Positions 37,404-49,861 are shown, counted from the first letter of the stretch. The stretch: DNA of 64,000 nt from Terana coerulea (GCA_024811115.1 JAKOGH010000812.1:434001-498000), one strand, 5' to 3'. Program-made: numbers and translations. The notes: generated by a model from the sequence alone, not told the origin.

Positions 37404-39204
37404 ATGCACCGCTGTCTATGGATCACCGAGATTGTCCGCAACGTCGTGGAGTACGCCGACAAAGACACGTTAGTCAGCATCGCGCTGACGTGTCAAGCCT
37501 TCTTCGGTCTCGCTATGAACAGGCGGTGGGAGGAGCTCGACGACATTTCGCGCCTGATGTACTGCCTGCCGCGGAGGTGTATCGAGATCATGCCGGTTGT
37601 CACTGGGGTCGTCGGAAAGACGTACAGACGCATTGTAAGAATATTTAGACCTTCGCACAACCGCGACGCGCACTAATTCACGTTTTGCGCGACTTTCAGG
37701 AGATTGTGGCTGCTCCGGGAAAGAACGACTGGGATCGATTCAAGCAATACGCCAACCGTGTCCGAACTTTGCTACCCATCGGCCTTGAGCGGCCGGGACA
37801 CATCGTCAGCTCGCCGCAGAGCTATAATACTCTCCTCTCAAGTTTCTCTGCATCGTTCCGTGATGTCCCGCTGCTGCCCAAGCTGGTGGAGTTCCAGTGG
37901 GGATGCGGAGTGCCGTCCTTCCCCTTTGATTTTCGCCCCTGGATTCACTTCTTCGTGTCACCCAAGATACAGACACTCATCGTCTTCTGTCACGGCGACG
38001 GCGATCTACAGGCTGCGACAGATATAGTGAACCACGCATACACAACATCTCGATCGCTCCTGCGTCTGGAAGTTACAACGTTTAACACCTCCGCTTACTA
38101 TTTGGAAAACGCATGCGTGGATGCTATGTCTGCGGTGGTCTGTGCACAGGAGCGTCTGTTCGGTCTGCACATCCAGAAATTCACCCCGATGATGTTCACA
38201 TATCTTGCACGATTGTCCACCCTGCGAGTTTTGGAGGTGGACGACTTCTGCGGTGACGACATTTCGCTCGACGGTCCGGGTCGATTCATGGGCCTCCGGG
38301 AGCTTTCGCTGAAATCGGGACTGAAGTCGACAGCACCGGATGAAGTTGCCGGTATAACTAGGCTTCTCAGGTACATCGCGCCTCAAGCACTGAAGACACT
38401 ACAACTATTTTTTGATTTCGATGCCGACACAGTCCATGAAGACTTCGCGGCAATCGACGAGGCTGTGGAGTGCGCAGAGGACTACCGCGAAGCACTATGC
38501 GATCTATTAGGCTCGCTTGAACGTTTCTCGTCACTCACGTATGTTACCATCAGTGGGGACTCCAGAGTGTTATTAGACGTTCTACCCACGTCCACCGCCA
38601 TCGACGGCCACGCCATGCGCTCTCTATTCAACAATAATGGCCTGACGCACCTGATTCTCCCCGCAACGGCGTTGAACCTCACGCTAAACGATATCCGGGA
38701 GATGGCCATCGCCTGGCCAAATATCCAGGAACTCAGGCTTGGCGAGGAGTGCCGTGATACCACGGCACTGCGCATCACCGACATGCTTCCACTCCTGCTT
38801 CGCTGTCATAACCTCCATACCCTCGGCGTTAGGGTACACACACCGGACCCCTGACCTCCGACATGAGCACCCTGCTTGAAGCTAGCCGCGACAGAGCGAC
38901 GCAGAGGACAACAAATTTGCGCCGACTGTATTTGGGACATTCTGCGATTACGTATCCGCTGGAGATTGCTGTTTGGATGGCCAATGTGTGTCCGCGGGCG
39001 GAGGTCTCTGAGTCAGTCGGGGGCTGCTCCTGCTGGGCTCACGCGAAGCAGCAGATCCGCGAACTGAAGACTGCGATTGTGAGCGGCAATACGCTTGGAG
39101 TAGGAATGGACGAGGATCTCAGAAGTCCCGCGCAGCCTGTGACGTGCTTGGAGTGCAATGATGTGGCGAGCACGCGCGATTTCTTGTCACGGCAGTGGGC
39201 TTGA
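37404..39204 (+). CDS. F-box-like/LRR protein A (frame break near C-terminus)
   Basis: Exon 1 is 37404-37634 and exon 2 starts at 37700. F-box proteins recruit targets to SCF ubiquitin ligases; the basidiomycete family is large and the targets are unknown. The N-terminus MHRCLWITEIVRNVVEYA, then LTCQAFFGLAMNRRWEEL, is the family's F-box-like start. Leucine-rich-type strands follow (LRVLEVDDF, LRELSLKSG, LTHLILPATAL, IQELRLGEEC). The frame stops at 38852, but homology resumes one frame over (LRRLYLGHSAITYP...) to 39204. One more C in the C4 run at 38848-38851 gives a continuous frame of 578 aa. A weaker alternative is an intron from the GTACAC at 38834. The C-terminus has CSCW and CLEC pairs shared with proteins C and D. 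Confidence 0.75.
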
Positions 39205-39334
39205 ACGTTAGGCTGTAATGGTTATACATCGTGTCGTATCTTATCAATTTTGAGCTATGCATATTGTTTCACGATCGCTCATGATGTTGCGTAAGTTGTC
39301 GCGTTCTACGTGTACCTACGCGTTGCATGTATTG

Positions 39335-39790
39335 TCAATCTTCGAGATCCTCTACACTGCCTTCAGTATCGGTAATATACGCAACGCTTTGAGGCTCTGA
39401 CATGTGCTCTATCTCCGACACCAACACATCCCCGTTTGCAACAGCGTTCGTGAGGTTCTCCCACCCAGGTACTCTCTGCGCCACCGCACTCTCTGCCCCG
39501 TCGTTGAGTTCATACCTTCCATGCTTCATCATCGACGTTCGGCCGCTAAGCATAAACACTACGCCTGCGAGCCCAAGGCCTCCGCTCTCTTTGATGCGAG
39601 TGTCGCGCTGAACGTTGTCGATGGCTTGCTGCACTACGTTGACGGAGGCAACGCGGAACTGAGACGGGTAGTGCCCGACGAGTCTGTCCGTACGCTCTAT
39701 GTCGATCCAGAGACGGTGTGTGGACGTGCGATTCTGGCCGCCGCGGCACAGTCCTTGCGTGACGGCTCATCTCCAAATCCATTCATATTC
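39335..39790 (-). other. Unassigned minus-strand open frame
   Basis: An open frame of about 145 codons ends at 39335 on the minus strand (LWIDIERTDRLVGHYPSQFR ... EGSVEDLED). The residue mix looks protein-like, with VASVNVVQQAIDNVQRD as a likely helix. No credible start codon or upstream exon could be fixed and I recognise no family. It may be an exon of a small gene or a gene remnant between F-box loci. Confidence 0.3.
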
Positions 39791-40752
39791 CTTCAGACGA
39801 AGAAGAACGGTCAGCGGAAGGCTAACACCCTATGCTGGAACGGTGGAAAGAATACGAGCAACTACTCACATCCATCCATGCGGCGATGTCCATGATCGGC
39901 GGTATGCGGCAGACACGCTTATGCGAAGGCCAGTCGGCCGCTTGACAAGGCTTGGACTAAAGCTCAACAGCTATCAGCATGAAAAGAGCTGGGCAGAAAA
40001 ACGGAGTGGTTCAAGAGTTGTTGACACAATAGCGGACGAATCCACATTTCCCACACGCATCCCGTCATACCCACGTCTGTAGTTTGGGCACGTAACCCAC
40101 TGGAAGACCCGCACAGGTTTTTCGTCCATGATAATCACTCTCAGCGAAGAGTCTATGATAGGCATCTTGGAGGTTTCCACTTGCTTGCTGCTAGGCGGCT
40201 AGCGAGCTTTACAGTAATTCTCTGTTACATTCAAAATCGCATGCAGTCATCAATCAAGTCCTACGTGAGACTCTTCACCGCACCTTCAATTTCTTTGCTA
40301 ATGCTGCGTATATATGCTGTTAGAAACGGTACTGACGGTTGAACTGGATCATTGAGCAACGCTGTGAAGCTCACGGTCGCGTGGGCGCGCGATGCCGCGC
40401 TTGGCGGGTTCGGCATGTCACGAGCTGTCACGGTATTGTGACGCGTGATGCCTCGCTTTACCGAGGCAGCTCTTTCCCTCAACCAGCGATCATCCCGGCT
40501 CGTGTGCAGTCTTCCCCCCCAAATGTAAGCCTTATTTTCATATATATATATATGCTTGGTCTTCCTGAGCTAACTGCTCCCTCAGTGAAGACCCGGTACA
40601 CATATCTCCTTGGTGGCGTTCAAGTCCAAATTTTCGAACGACAGTCAACTGCGCGCTGTCCTACTAACGTCAGTAACGTATCCTGGCCTTACTGCACTCG
40701 CCAGATCTACGTATTCACCACACATCTTAGATTCGCCTGCTGGAGCATGGTC
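39791..40752. other. Intergenic between F-box loci
   Basis: About 960 bp with no gene that I can support. An AT dinucleotide run lies near 40540. Confidence 0.4.
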
Positions 40753-41987
40753 ATGTGTACGTTGCCTCAAGAGCTGGTGGACGAAATTATAGACCGTGCC
40801 GAAGACATCAAGACGTTGCGCAGCTGCTCGCTGGCATGCAGAGCCTGGCTCTCTCGTAGCTCAAAACACATCTTTCGGAAGATCACCCTTCGCTGTTATT
40901 ATCTGCGAAGCTTTCTCTCGTCCGCCGAAACTTCCCCCGCATTCGCCAACATGTCGTCGGCCTTGCGTTGAAAATTGAAAGTCGCGGGCCTTATTCGATC
41001 AATGGGCCTCCGTATGATGTGATTCTGCAACACTTATCGTCGCTGAAGTGTCTGGTGATGGATTGCGATAGATTTTATCAGGACTGGGATCAAAACCATT
41101 CAACGTACCCAGTTCAGACTCCTTCCCGTCACAAACTCGCTCATTTGGCTGTCTCGAATTTTCACCTATACACTCTCCCATTGCTATTGCAGCCTTTTAC
41201 GAATCTCGAGAGCTTGCGTCTCGGCACAATTCTTCCCTTCAATGATGTATCCAAACTCCATAATCCCGGAAATTTGCTCAGACCGGAGCCGTTGCGTGTC
41301 ACCGCCCTCATCCTTGAGCTTGACACTATACTCCGAACCTGTGCCGGGACATTGGAGCTCTTGCCGACTTTGCTACACCTTTCCAATCTCATGATTTATG
41401 ATTACATGTTCCCGTCCTGCTTCCTAGCATTAACACCTTCTTACAGAAGAACTCCGAACACCTCTTGTACTTGCTCATAAGGTCGGGTGTAAGCTTTAAG
41501 GCTGGCGATTCTGCAGGTCAAGGTATGCTGCCTTTTCAATTGCCTCAAATTATGCCACTGACGCTTCATTCCTAGCCGTATATCCCTTGACATCATTGTC
41601 AATGTGTATGAAGTTCGAAGGTGTCAAGCTCTATGTCAGGGACATTGGGGTGAGCGAGCGAATTTGGTTTTGTTTTTGCCGTCACTGATAGAGTACTGTG
41701 CCTCCAGTTCGCGAAGTTTATTTTCAAGGGCATTTACCCTATCTGCCTCCGTTATCGGCCTTGTTCTCTGGCACTCTTTTCTGCTCGACTTGGTGTTGCA
41801 CGGACTCGAAGCAGAACTCACCAAGCGCGGTGCCGCGTATCAGAACCTCCGCTCAATCTGCCTACACTTTAGATATGATGATTTGCCAAAAGACTCCAAG
41901 GACATGCTGCTCGAAGAGCATCACACGAAGCTTCTGGAGGGGTTGCCGGCATTCGTAGTACCCAAGTTGCGTGTTTTGCCGTTCTAG
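40753..41987 (+). pseudogene. F-box protein B, two frame breaks
   Basis: This is a relative of protein E at 51288-52522. The canonical F-box LPQELVDEIIDRAEDIKTLR, then SCSLACRAWLSRSSK, is intact. The frame stops at 40969, but coding similarity continues one frame over (RIRQHVVGLALKIESRG) to 41480; a sixth C in the C5 run at 40934-40938 would join them. A second shift near 41425 separates DYMFPS from SINTFLQKNSEHLLYLL. Later exons near 41578-41650 and 41706-41987 match protein E in FAKFIFKGIYPYLP and LHGLEAELTKRGAAY. With two breaks it is best called a pseudogene, unless both are base-call errors. Confidence 0.7.
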
Positions 41988-42581
41988 CCAGCCTCGTTAG
42001 CCCTAGAGGCAAATCGTTGTAGATGATGAGACTGTCTGTGACAATTATTCGATGCATTATGGCACATTAAGTGCAACGAGGAGAGCCATCCGTGAGAAAA
42101 TATAGTACTTCGTTGAAACTCGAATGACGAATTCTAGGAAAGCTCTGCAACTGCAGTTCATGCGGTTCGTCTTTGAGCAAACCCGCTGGCCAGCTGGACT
42201 TGTCTTGTCATGCGCAGGCTCAACATCTCGTCACCGCCTAAACCAAGCCTAAACTCTGTTTGACTCGATGATACTTACAAGCATCATTTGGGGTGTTTTC
42301 CTCTTTACAAGCCCCATATGCACGTTCGCCAAGCTCATCGAGGGAAAGCCAGGTCGCGCGACCGTCTCCGGATTTTGGCTCAGGTGACCGTGAGAAGGTT
42401 GGCGCCACAACGTCCGCTACTTCCATATATGCAGTGCATTCCCACGCTTGCGTTCAACTTCGACATCTTCAACGTGCACAAGCAAGGTCAGCCTCTGACC
42501 TCAATCACCGTAAGACTGAACCCAACAAACTGATTCGATGCGACAATAACCAATTTTTATTGTAGATTTCTTTGCGCCGCA
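41988..42581. other. Intergenic between F-box loci
   Basis: A 594-bp spacer with short frames only; probably the promoter of F-box-like protein C. Confidence 0.4.
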
Positions 42582-44361
42582 ATGCATTCGTGCTTGCGAG
42601 TGGCTGAGCTTGTACAAAATATCGCCAACAACGGCGACCGTTTCCAGCTCGTGGACATGGCACTTGTGTGCCGTGCTTTCTATGATCCTGCCATGGATGC
42701 CATATGGGGGACTTGAATGACTTAGCATACCTGATATACTGCCTTCCCGCGCACACGTACAACGAACTCCGAACGCGCATATCCACCTCACCCTCAATGG
42801 ATATCGAGGAAAGGATGGGGCGGTTATTCCGGAAAAATCAAGTCGTAAGTGTGGTATTTGTTTGACTCATCCTCTTCCCTAACCTTTATGAAGGCTATAA
42901 CCCAAAACGCCGAAGATTAACGAGTGGTCCCGTGTTGAACACCACGCCCGCAGAATCAAATACCTGGCGAATCTGTTCAAGATGGCAACAACCTCAAGCT
43001 ACGAAATTCTTCTCACCTGTTATCCAGGCAATAACTTACTCCCGAACCTGCGCGAATTTCACTACACCCACTGGCAGCACGAACTGTCCGTACTGTCAAC
43101 GTTCGCACCCCTGATCTTCCTGGACCGCGACGACTGGGCAATGGCGCTATATCACCGGTCTCATATCAACATTTTCGCAACCCTGAACTTGACACGCCTC
43201 TCGATCCAGATTGCCCACCAAAGGGATCTGGAAGCTCTGGAAATCCTCCAGACGGCAATGACGATGTGCCAGCTCAGGTGCCTCTCCATCTACTGGGCAG
43301 ATCTCCCACCATCGGGCGGCGTGGATTTGGTACCAAGGGTCACTTCTGCGATTGAGCGTTTCATCTATGCTCAACGTTTCTTGACTTCCATTGCAGTGCG
43401 CAGCGCTTCATCTGCAGTATTGAAGCATCTCGCCACAACAGTGCCCCTCGAGCACTTTACTATTGGCTCCCGTTACGGCTCGGGACACTATGCTGATTAC
43501 ATTTCTTACATCCCGACGCCCACACAGCCTTGGTTTCCCTCTCTCCGAACTTTGGTTCTCGACATCTCGCTGCTCGAGCAGCTAGCTCGCAGTACCGACC
43601 TCTTTCGCGCTATGCATTCCGCGAAACTGGCCGAAGTCACGATTACTATGGTGGTCACATTCAGTAGGCAGATCCCAGCTGAAGAATCTACCTATCATGC
43701 CGCCATGGCGGACTTATTCAGTTCTCTCGCCAACTTTCGATCCCTCCGTGAGATTAACATCATTCAATACTGCGCAGTTGACTGGGAGCTCGACTTTGAG
43801 GTTCTTCGTCCTTTGCTCGACCTGACGGCGTTGGAATCTCTCACCTTGTCATCAACACCGTTGTACGTCACAACCGACCAAATTCGAGAGATGGCAAACG
43901 CTTGGCCGAGCATACGTACACTTCACCTCGGGCAAAACTGTCTACCTCCCGTCGACATTACGCTGCTGGACCTACTGCCACTGTTTACGAACTGCCCGGG
44001 ACTCAAGAGCCTGGGCATCAAGTTCTACACACCGGCTGAGCAAGCGGACGGGAGCTGGATGAATTCCTTGATCGCGCTTCCTTGCAATTCGACAGTGCAG
44101 GAGCTTCTACTAGGACACTCGCCGATCACGAACCCAACCCAGCTTGCAGTATTCATGTATTTCGTTTCTCCGTCGGCGCGAGTAGCAGGCTCTGAGGAAT
44201 GTAGGTGTTGGAAGAAAGCCATCGCCGAGGCAGGCCGACTCAGGCAACGGCTTGTAGCCGGCAAAGGCGAAGACGTGCGTGAGCTCTGCAAGAAGGCCAG
44301 AGTTTGGGATGGTCAAACCTCGGATTGTGCGCAATGCTACAACTGGGTGATATCTGCCTGA
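42582..44361 (+). CDS. F-box-like/LRR protein C (frame break in exon 1)
   Basis: Exon 1 is about 42582-42844 and exon 2 about 42916-44361. The start MHSCLRVAELVQNIA, then ALVCRAFYDPAMDAIWG, matches protein A and D. The frame breaks at the G5 run 42706-42710; a sixth G gives WGDLNDLAYLIYCLP, aligned with the family, and a total of 569 aa. Exon 2 then runs open for 481 codons with LRR-like strands (LTRLSIQIA, LRCLSIYWA, LESLTLSSTPL, IRTLHLGQNCL, LKSLGIKFYTP, VQELLLGHS). The C-terminus has CRCW and CAQC. The splice acceptor at 42915 is chosen by phase and homology and is not strong. Role: probable substrate receptor of an SCF E3 ligase, by family only. Confidence 0.72.
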
Positions 44362-45180
44362 GCGACGGCGCCGGATGCTTTAATTTGTAGGCTGCCACAC
44401 TATAGAAGTGCTAGACTTACAGCGGACAAGTAACCAATTGTGCCAGCGTTCGATTATTTTACTGGATCTGTGCCGTGCTGACCATTTCTCTTCATAATTA
44501 CCATGCAATCAGAAGCTTGGTACAGTAGATCTCGTTCACTTGTATTATCATTGTTGTACTCAGGACCATCAAATCATAGAAGGTTTTAGTTTCTCAGCCT
44601 GAATCTTGAAAACATGCGTGCCTACATGCCAACCGCCGTGGGGGCAAGATCCAACGAACCGCCCCCGGCGCTTGACGTTTACGGCAGTTCATTCCCACGC
44701 CTACGCGCTCTTCGTCGCTCCAGCCATGTTCAAGTTTGCATATGTCCCTTCTCAACCCGTCGTTGCTCTCGTCGTCTAGCTTCACAACATGCGAACATAA
44801 AGATAGTCTTATGATTAAAATAACCGAAGTGAGCTGCTTATATGCGACTCTATACGAGACTTGGAGTTACTGATGCTATGGCCAATGCTGCTTAGCTTGA
44901 AATGCGGAGGCCCATTCAGCAGGAACCACATTGTCCGTTTGCACAGCCACGATTCAATCAATTTTGTGCGTGTATTGACGTGCCCTCTGCCGATCAGTGG
45001 CCTCGACGCTTGTCCGGAGACGCCTATGGGCCTGGCTGGATATAAACGTTTCTGTCTGGCCCAACTTCAACCGCGTCCCCATTTTTACCTGCCCCCTGCT
45101 GCACCAGCAGTCCGCTCAGCTGCTGCTCTGCGTTGACTCCAATCATCTCATTTCGACTATCTCGACCACGACGAGCTGGT
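44362..45180. other. Intergenic with promoter of F-box D
   Basis: An 819-bp spacer. TATAAA at 45041-45046 lies 140 bp upstream of the next start codon. No gene is seen. Confidence 0.4.
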
Positions 45181-46959
45181 ATGCATCACTCTCTCCAAAT
45201 ACAGGAACTCGTTGCCAATATCGCAGGCTTCACGGGAGGACGCGACGCGATGAGTATGGCTCTCGCCTGCAAGGCGTTTCTGGAGCCCGCAATGGACGCG
45301 TTATGGAGGCATCTTGGTGACCCTGCCCACCTCATGTTCACCCTTCCCCAAGGGAAGGTGAGCATTGTAGATAGGAAATCCCAACGACCTCAACACCGTA
45401 TTGTAAGGGCCATAACTTGATTTGTACATATATCTTGCATGCTCACCGGTGAAACAGGAAGTTGTCTCGCAACCTACACTGGAAGACTGGACTCGGCTGG
45501 AGTACTACGCCCGTCGCGTTCGTAGTGCGTTCATATTTTACACTGGCTCGCGGCTCTCCACCCCACGAAGCTACGAGACGCTGCTTTCTTCCTACGCGGC
45601 AACATTTCCTGGAAAATCTCTGCTGCCGAACGCCACTCTATTATACGAACTGCCGACCAGTCCCTTGTCGCATGTATATCTGAACGAGAAGATCCGGCTC
45701 CTCACCATCGTGTATACGGGCGACGACGCAGGTGCGGAGACCACCTTGCGGAGTATTGGTGAGATGTGCCAGTCGATCGAGGAGCTACAGCTTTGGGGGA
45801 AACAATCCACAACACGCAGCCGGGCAAGCCCTTCCCAGCCTTGTCGGACGCGGTCGAAGCTCAGACCGGTCTCTCAGGCCTTCTGCTACAAGAAATTGAC
45901 CTGAAGACCTTCGAACACGTTGCTACGTTGCCCACTTTGAAGAAGCTGGAGCTTGCGAATTTTGATACCCGGGAACTCGGGCTCGATAAAGTTCTCTACG
46001 ACGCGCAACCCAACAGCTGGTTCACGAACATTGTCGATCTCACACTTCATGTCAACGCACCATATGATATCAACCCCCTGGGCCAGCTGCTTCGGAATGT
46101 TCCCTCGCATACGCTGGATTCGCTCACAATCCTTTTGGAATTTGGGGAAGACGAAATCCTTCACGGTACGGCCACACTGGCCGAGGCCGTCGAGCGCACC
46201 GAGGCTTTTCGCGATTCCTTGTCTTCCATCTTCGGCTCCATAGCACGCTTCTCTTCTCTGAGAATGCTTGAGTTTGATGTCACGGAGCCGGTCGACGAGC
46301 TTCCTATCTCATGGGCGATTGACGGCGGCGCGCTCCGGCCGTTATACAGCTGCGCGCGGCTCGAGAAGGTGCTCATGCCCGCAATCGCCTTCGCCTTTGC
46401 GCCGGGGCACATTGTGGGGATGGCAGAGGCGTGGCCCTACATGCAGGATTTACGCTTAGGGCAGTTGTCCTTTTCCCCTGCGGAGCCGGTGCTCACCGTG
46501 TCAGACCTAGTGCCGCTCATTTGCGGACCTCCGGAGCTGCATACGCTCGGCATGAAGATCTCCACTGCACCGCTGCCCATGGGCGCCTTAGATTCCGCGC
46601 GCGACATCATTCAGGAAAGGCCGTCTTCAGTATTCAAGGTGCTGGATCTTGGCTTCTCTGCGCTTACACGCCCTGGTCAGATCGCTGCGGTCATGGCTCT
46701 TGCCTGCCCGGGGGCGCAGGTCGATGTGAGTGATTGCGAATGCTGGGCCCATGCACGGAAACACGCGAATGCGTTGAAGGATGTGTTAGCCTTTACGGAT
46801 GGTCTGTTTTTGGCCGACGACACCGCACGCGAGGACAAGACTTGGAAGCCTCGGCCGGAAAGGTGCACGATGTGCGATGGGCGTGCGTGGTATGAAAGCG
46901 GGGAGGAGATCGACGACGAAGAGGAGACAGACAGCGACGTTGACATGGTTGACGGGTAA
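45181..46959 (+). CDS. F-box-like/LRR protein D (frame break mid-gene)
   Basis: Exon 1 is 45181-45402 and exon 2 is 45458-46959. It starts MHHSLQIQELVANIAGF with ALACKAFLEPAMDALWRHL, the family's F-box-like head. Exon 2 opens with EVVSQPTLEDWTRLEYYARR, aligned with protein A. The frame breaks at a G5 run (45795-45799); a sixth G joins IEELQLWG to ETIHNTQPGKPF and gives 574 aa. LRR-like strands follow (LKKLELANF, IVDLTLHVN, LEKVLMPAI, MQDLRLGQLS, LHTLGMKIS, FKVLDLGFS). The C-terminus has CECWAHARKHAN, then CTMC about 50 residues on, and an acidic tail (GEEIDDEEETDSDVDMV). Confidence 0.75.
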
Positions 46960-47687
46960 CCGGTAACCTTTGGCGAGCCTGTCGCTATCTGTACTTTCGG
47001 GTCGTAAGTTGAAGCTTCAGTAGTTTGTACAATCGATGATCGAAAATTCTCATGTACGTTATGAATTCATGCATTGTATGCATTATGTAACCCAGTTGAA
47101 GGAGCGATCGTATTGCCTTTGAAAGACTACTACGAGCCATGTGCCTACGAGACAATCACACCTGCGACTCGCCTTCCCTTTCCGTTGAAAGTCATTTATT
47201 CATTCAGATTGCCATGGAGCCTGGAATAAAAGACACAGAACAAATGGTCAATCGCTATCCGCAGCAGTCAGAGACAGAAAGTGAGAACAGCGCCGCGCCC
47301 CGACTCCGGTGTGGACTCCTAGGGTCTTTCCTTGTTCAACGGCATTGTGGCGTTAGCCAATTCGCACGATGTCTCTGACCATGTGAAAAGACTCCTGGGT
47401 CCCTTGGCCATGGCCCATGTAGAAGGGCGCTTTGAAACATTGCGGAGTACAAACAATAGCATGCTACATTAGATCACAATAACTTGAGTGCGTGCACTGA
47501 GTATACACTAAGATTCGTAACAATCACGGTTTTGCCTTGGTTTTGCCTGGAAATGGAGCTCGAGTATGAAAAAGGTGTCTATGTCATCATAATACGTGAC
47601 TTGATCAATTGAAAGAAAATGCACGATAAGCGTATGATGATGTGGTAGCAAAGAAGGAGAGCATTGAATATGGGGACTAGTCGAAGG
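46960..47687. other. Convergent 3' spacer, no gene seen
   Basis: A 728-bp gap between the F-box D stop and the DHA2 transporter stop. Short frames only. Confidence 0.45.
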
Positions 47688-49792
47688 CTAGGCCGCCTTG
47701 ACAAGTTCCTCGTGAATGCCATTCGTAACATGTGCGGAGTGTACAGACCCAGTGCGTCTCAGCTCCTCAAACACATTTTCTTCCCTTCCGTCAGAAAGCT
47801 TCTCGCTCTCTTGCGCCGATCCCGCCGTCGTGGGCTGCTTCTCCGGAATGCTTTCCTTGATCTGCACCGCATCAGCAGACTCCGCGTCTTCTACTGGGGG
47901 CTTGTGCTCCTCTTCAACGCGGTAGAACACCAGTAGAGAGATGATCTCAAGACAAATGACTGCCAGCAAGAACCAGAACGCGGCTGCGCGCCCGGCATAA
48001 CCGGTTAAGTTGCGGTTCTTCTGCTCGATGCTCGTCTCAATGGAGCTAACAGCAGCGATGCCGACCGCGGAGCCGAGCTGAAGCGCACAGTTGCAGATGG
48101 CACCGACGGTGCCAGCCATAGTCGAGGGCACGGTGCGGAAGAGGGCGATGCTGAGACGGAGTATGTTAGACTGATGGTCGAGGTGAACACAGAGCGAATA
48201 GCTTACTTCGTGTGCGTATAAGAAGCGCTTGCGCCCAAAGTGCCGAGGATGAACGCAGGAAGGACATACGAGTAGTATTTTGACGGTAAGTCCGCCAGTG
48301 CGATGAGTATCGTCGCGATGACCAGGAGACCCTGCGCGGACAGCAGCACGTACTTGGGGCTCATCTTCTTCGATATCGGGCCGCTCAGGCTTCCCACAAA
48401 TGCGAGGACGCCAAGTGGAAGCATGCGGAGGGCAACAGAGATGACGGACCAACGGTACACCTCCTGCCAAAGTGCGGTGATGATGGTGAAGATGGTCGTC
48501 CACCATAGGAAGGGGAGCAGGGCCATTCCGATCAGAACAGCGAAGTTGGGCAGGAACCAAGTGCGCGGGGGAATTGCAGCGGTGGATGCCGGAATTCTGG
48601 TCTCGTAGAAGAAGAAACCGGCGACTCCGAGGACTGAGATAACCAGTGGCGCCAATACCGTAGCTGAACTCCATCCTGCAGTTGAGCCAGAGATGACAGC
48701 AAAAATGAAGAGGATAAGTGACGCTTATTACTCCGCATCAGCTGGATACGATCCACAATAAGAGAGGGCACAAAGCTTACCAGTTAAGATTGAGACACCA
48801 ACCATATCGAGTAGTTTCCACCGCTGAGATTGAGGCCGGTCCATGCTCCTTGTTGGCGAGGGTACGATGAAGACGCAAAGAAGGCCAATAGGTATAGCAA
48901 TTATGGCAACAAACCAGAAGACCCAGGACCAATTGGCGAATTGCACGATGATGGCTCCAATGATCAGACCAGATACTAGGAGGATCAGCGCAGTGAGTAA
49001 CCCTTCTGAGGTGAGCGTGTGGTCGTTAGTCAGAACTCACCATTGCCGATGGCGATACAGCCACTGAAAATGCCGATAGCACCTACAGATAATGCGTCAG
49101 AACCCTCGCGTCGGCGCTTACTTCAAGGGAGTGACTTCGTACGTGCTTGCTCACTAGGTTCGGGGAAGAGATTCACCACAAGCGCGAGAGCCGATGGTAT
49201 GGTGAGAGACGCGGCTAACCAGGTATAATGAGTCAGGCAAAGGCCCCAGCAGTTTGCAAAACGTACGGGAAACATACCGATTCCGCTCAAGGCCCGCAGC
49301 ACAATGAGAACGATTTTGTCGCGCACGAAACCCGCGCCTACAGAAATCCCGCCTAGTGCAGTAACACCCGCAATGAATGCCAACTCTATGACGACTATCA
49401 GCGAGAAGTCTTGAAACATTGCAACGCAGAAAGACGCACTTGGGTTGTAAACATCACTGATTTTGCCACTCTGTGCTTGGAATTAGCATTATCTCGAACG
49501 AGGTACCGAAAGCACCACTCACAACGAGTAGGAAGGACGCAAAAGTGAGCTGAAAGGCACTAATAATCCACGTCCCATCGCTTGTAGTCATATGCAAATC
49601 CTTGACGAGCGATGGAATGGCAGTGAACAACGCGGAGTTGTTGAACGTCTCCAGAAATTGTGCCAGACAGAAGATGATGAGGAGGATATAGCGCCTTGTG
49701 GCCGAATAAGGCTGTGAAACTTTGCCGTCGACGAGAGTTGGTGCAGGCGAGAATGCCGGCTCGTTTGATGCAGCTTCAGGTAGTGCCGACAT
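47688..49792 (-). CDS. DHA2-type MFS drug:H+ antiporter (14-span)
   Basis: Predicted exons in transcript order: 49792-49523, 49470-49278, 49214-49143, 49082-49041, 49002-48781, 48723-48207 and 48150-47688, giving 592 aa. The order of hydrophobic segments fits the 14-helix DHA2 family of drug or siderophore exporters. Landmarks are FLETFNNSALFTAIPSLVKD in helix 1, DGTWIISAFQLTFASFLLV in helix 2, SGKISDVYNP in the first cytoplasmic loop, LRALSGIAASLTIPSALALV, then FANWSWVFWFVAIIAIPIGL. Later come TMAGTVGAICNCALQLGSAVG and a hydrophilic C-tail with SAQESEKLSDGREE. Two small exons (72 and 42 bp) and one 38-bp intron are needed for phase. It sits inside the F-box cluster, on the opposite strand. 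Confidence 0.85.
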
Positions 49793-49853
49793 CGTTGCAG
49801 TATGTCGGATAACGGCAAGTTTGTGAACGAGGAACGAGAGGCCCAAGACTGGA

Positions 49854-49861
49854 TAAATATA
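49854..49861 (-). promoter_or_regulatory. TATA-like box of DHA2 gene
   Basis: TATATTTA on the minus strand lies about 62 bp upstream of the ATG at 49792. Confidence 0.45.

Noticed and set aside
38834..38905. Intron that would remove the frame break in F-box-like protein A
   Set aside because: Phase works, but the GTACAC donor is weak and the stretch aligns with coding sequence in proteins C and D, so a base loss in the C-run is preferred.
38848..45799. Classical -1 programmed ribosomal frameshifting
   Set aside because: The sites do not match the X XXY YYZ slippery heptamer in the reading frame and no downstream pseudoknot is evident, so I keep it only as an outside possibility.
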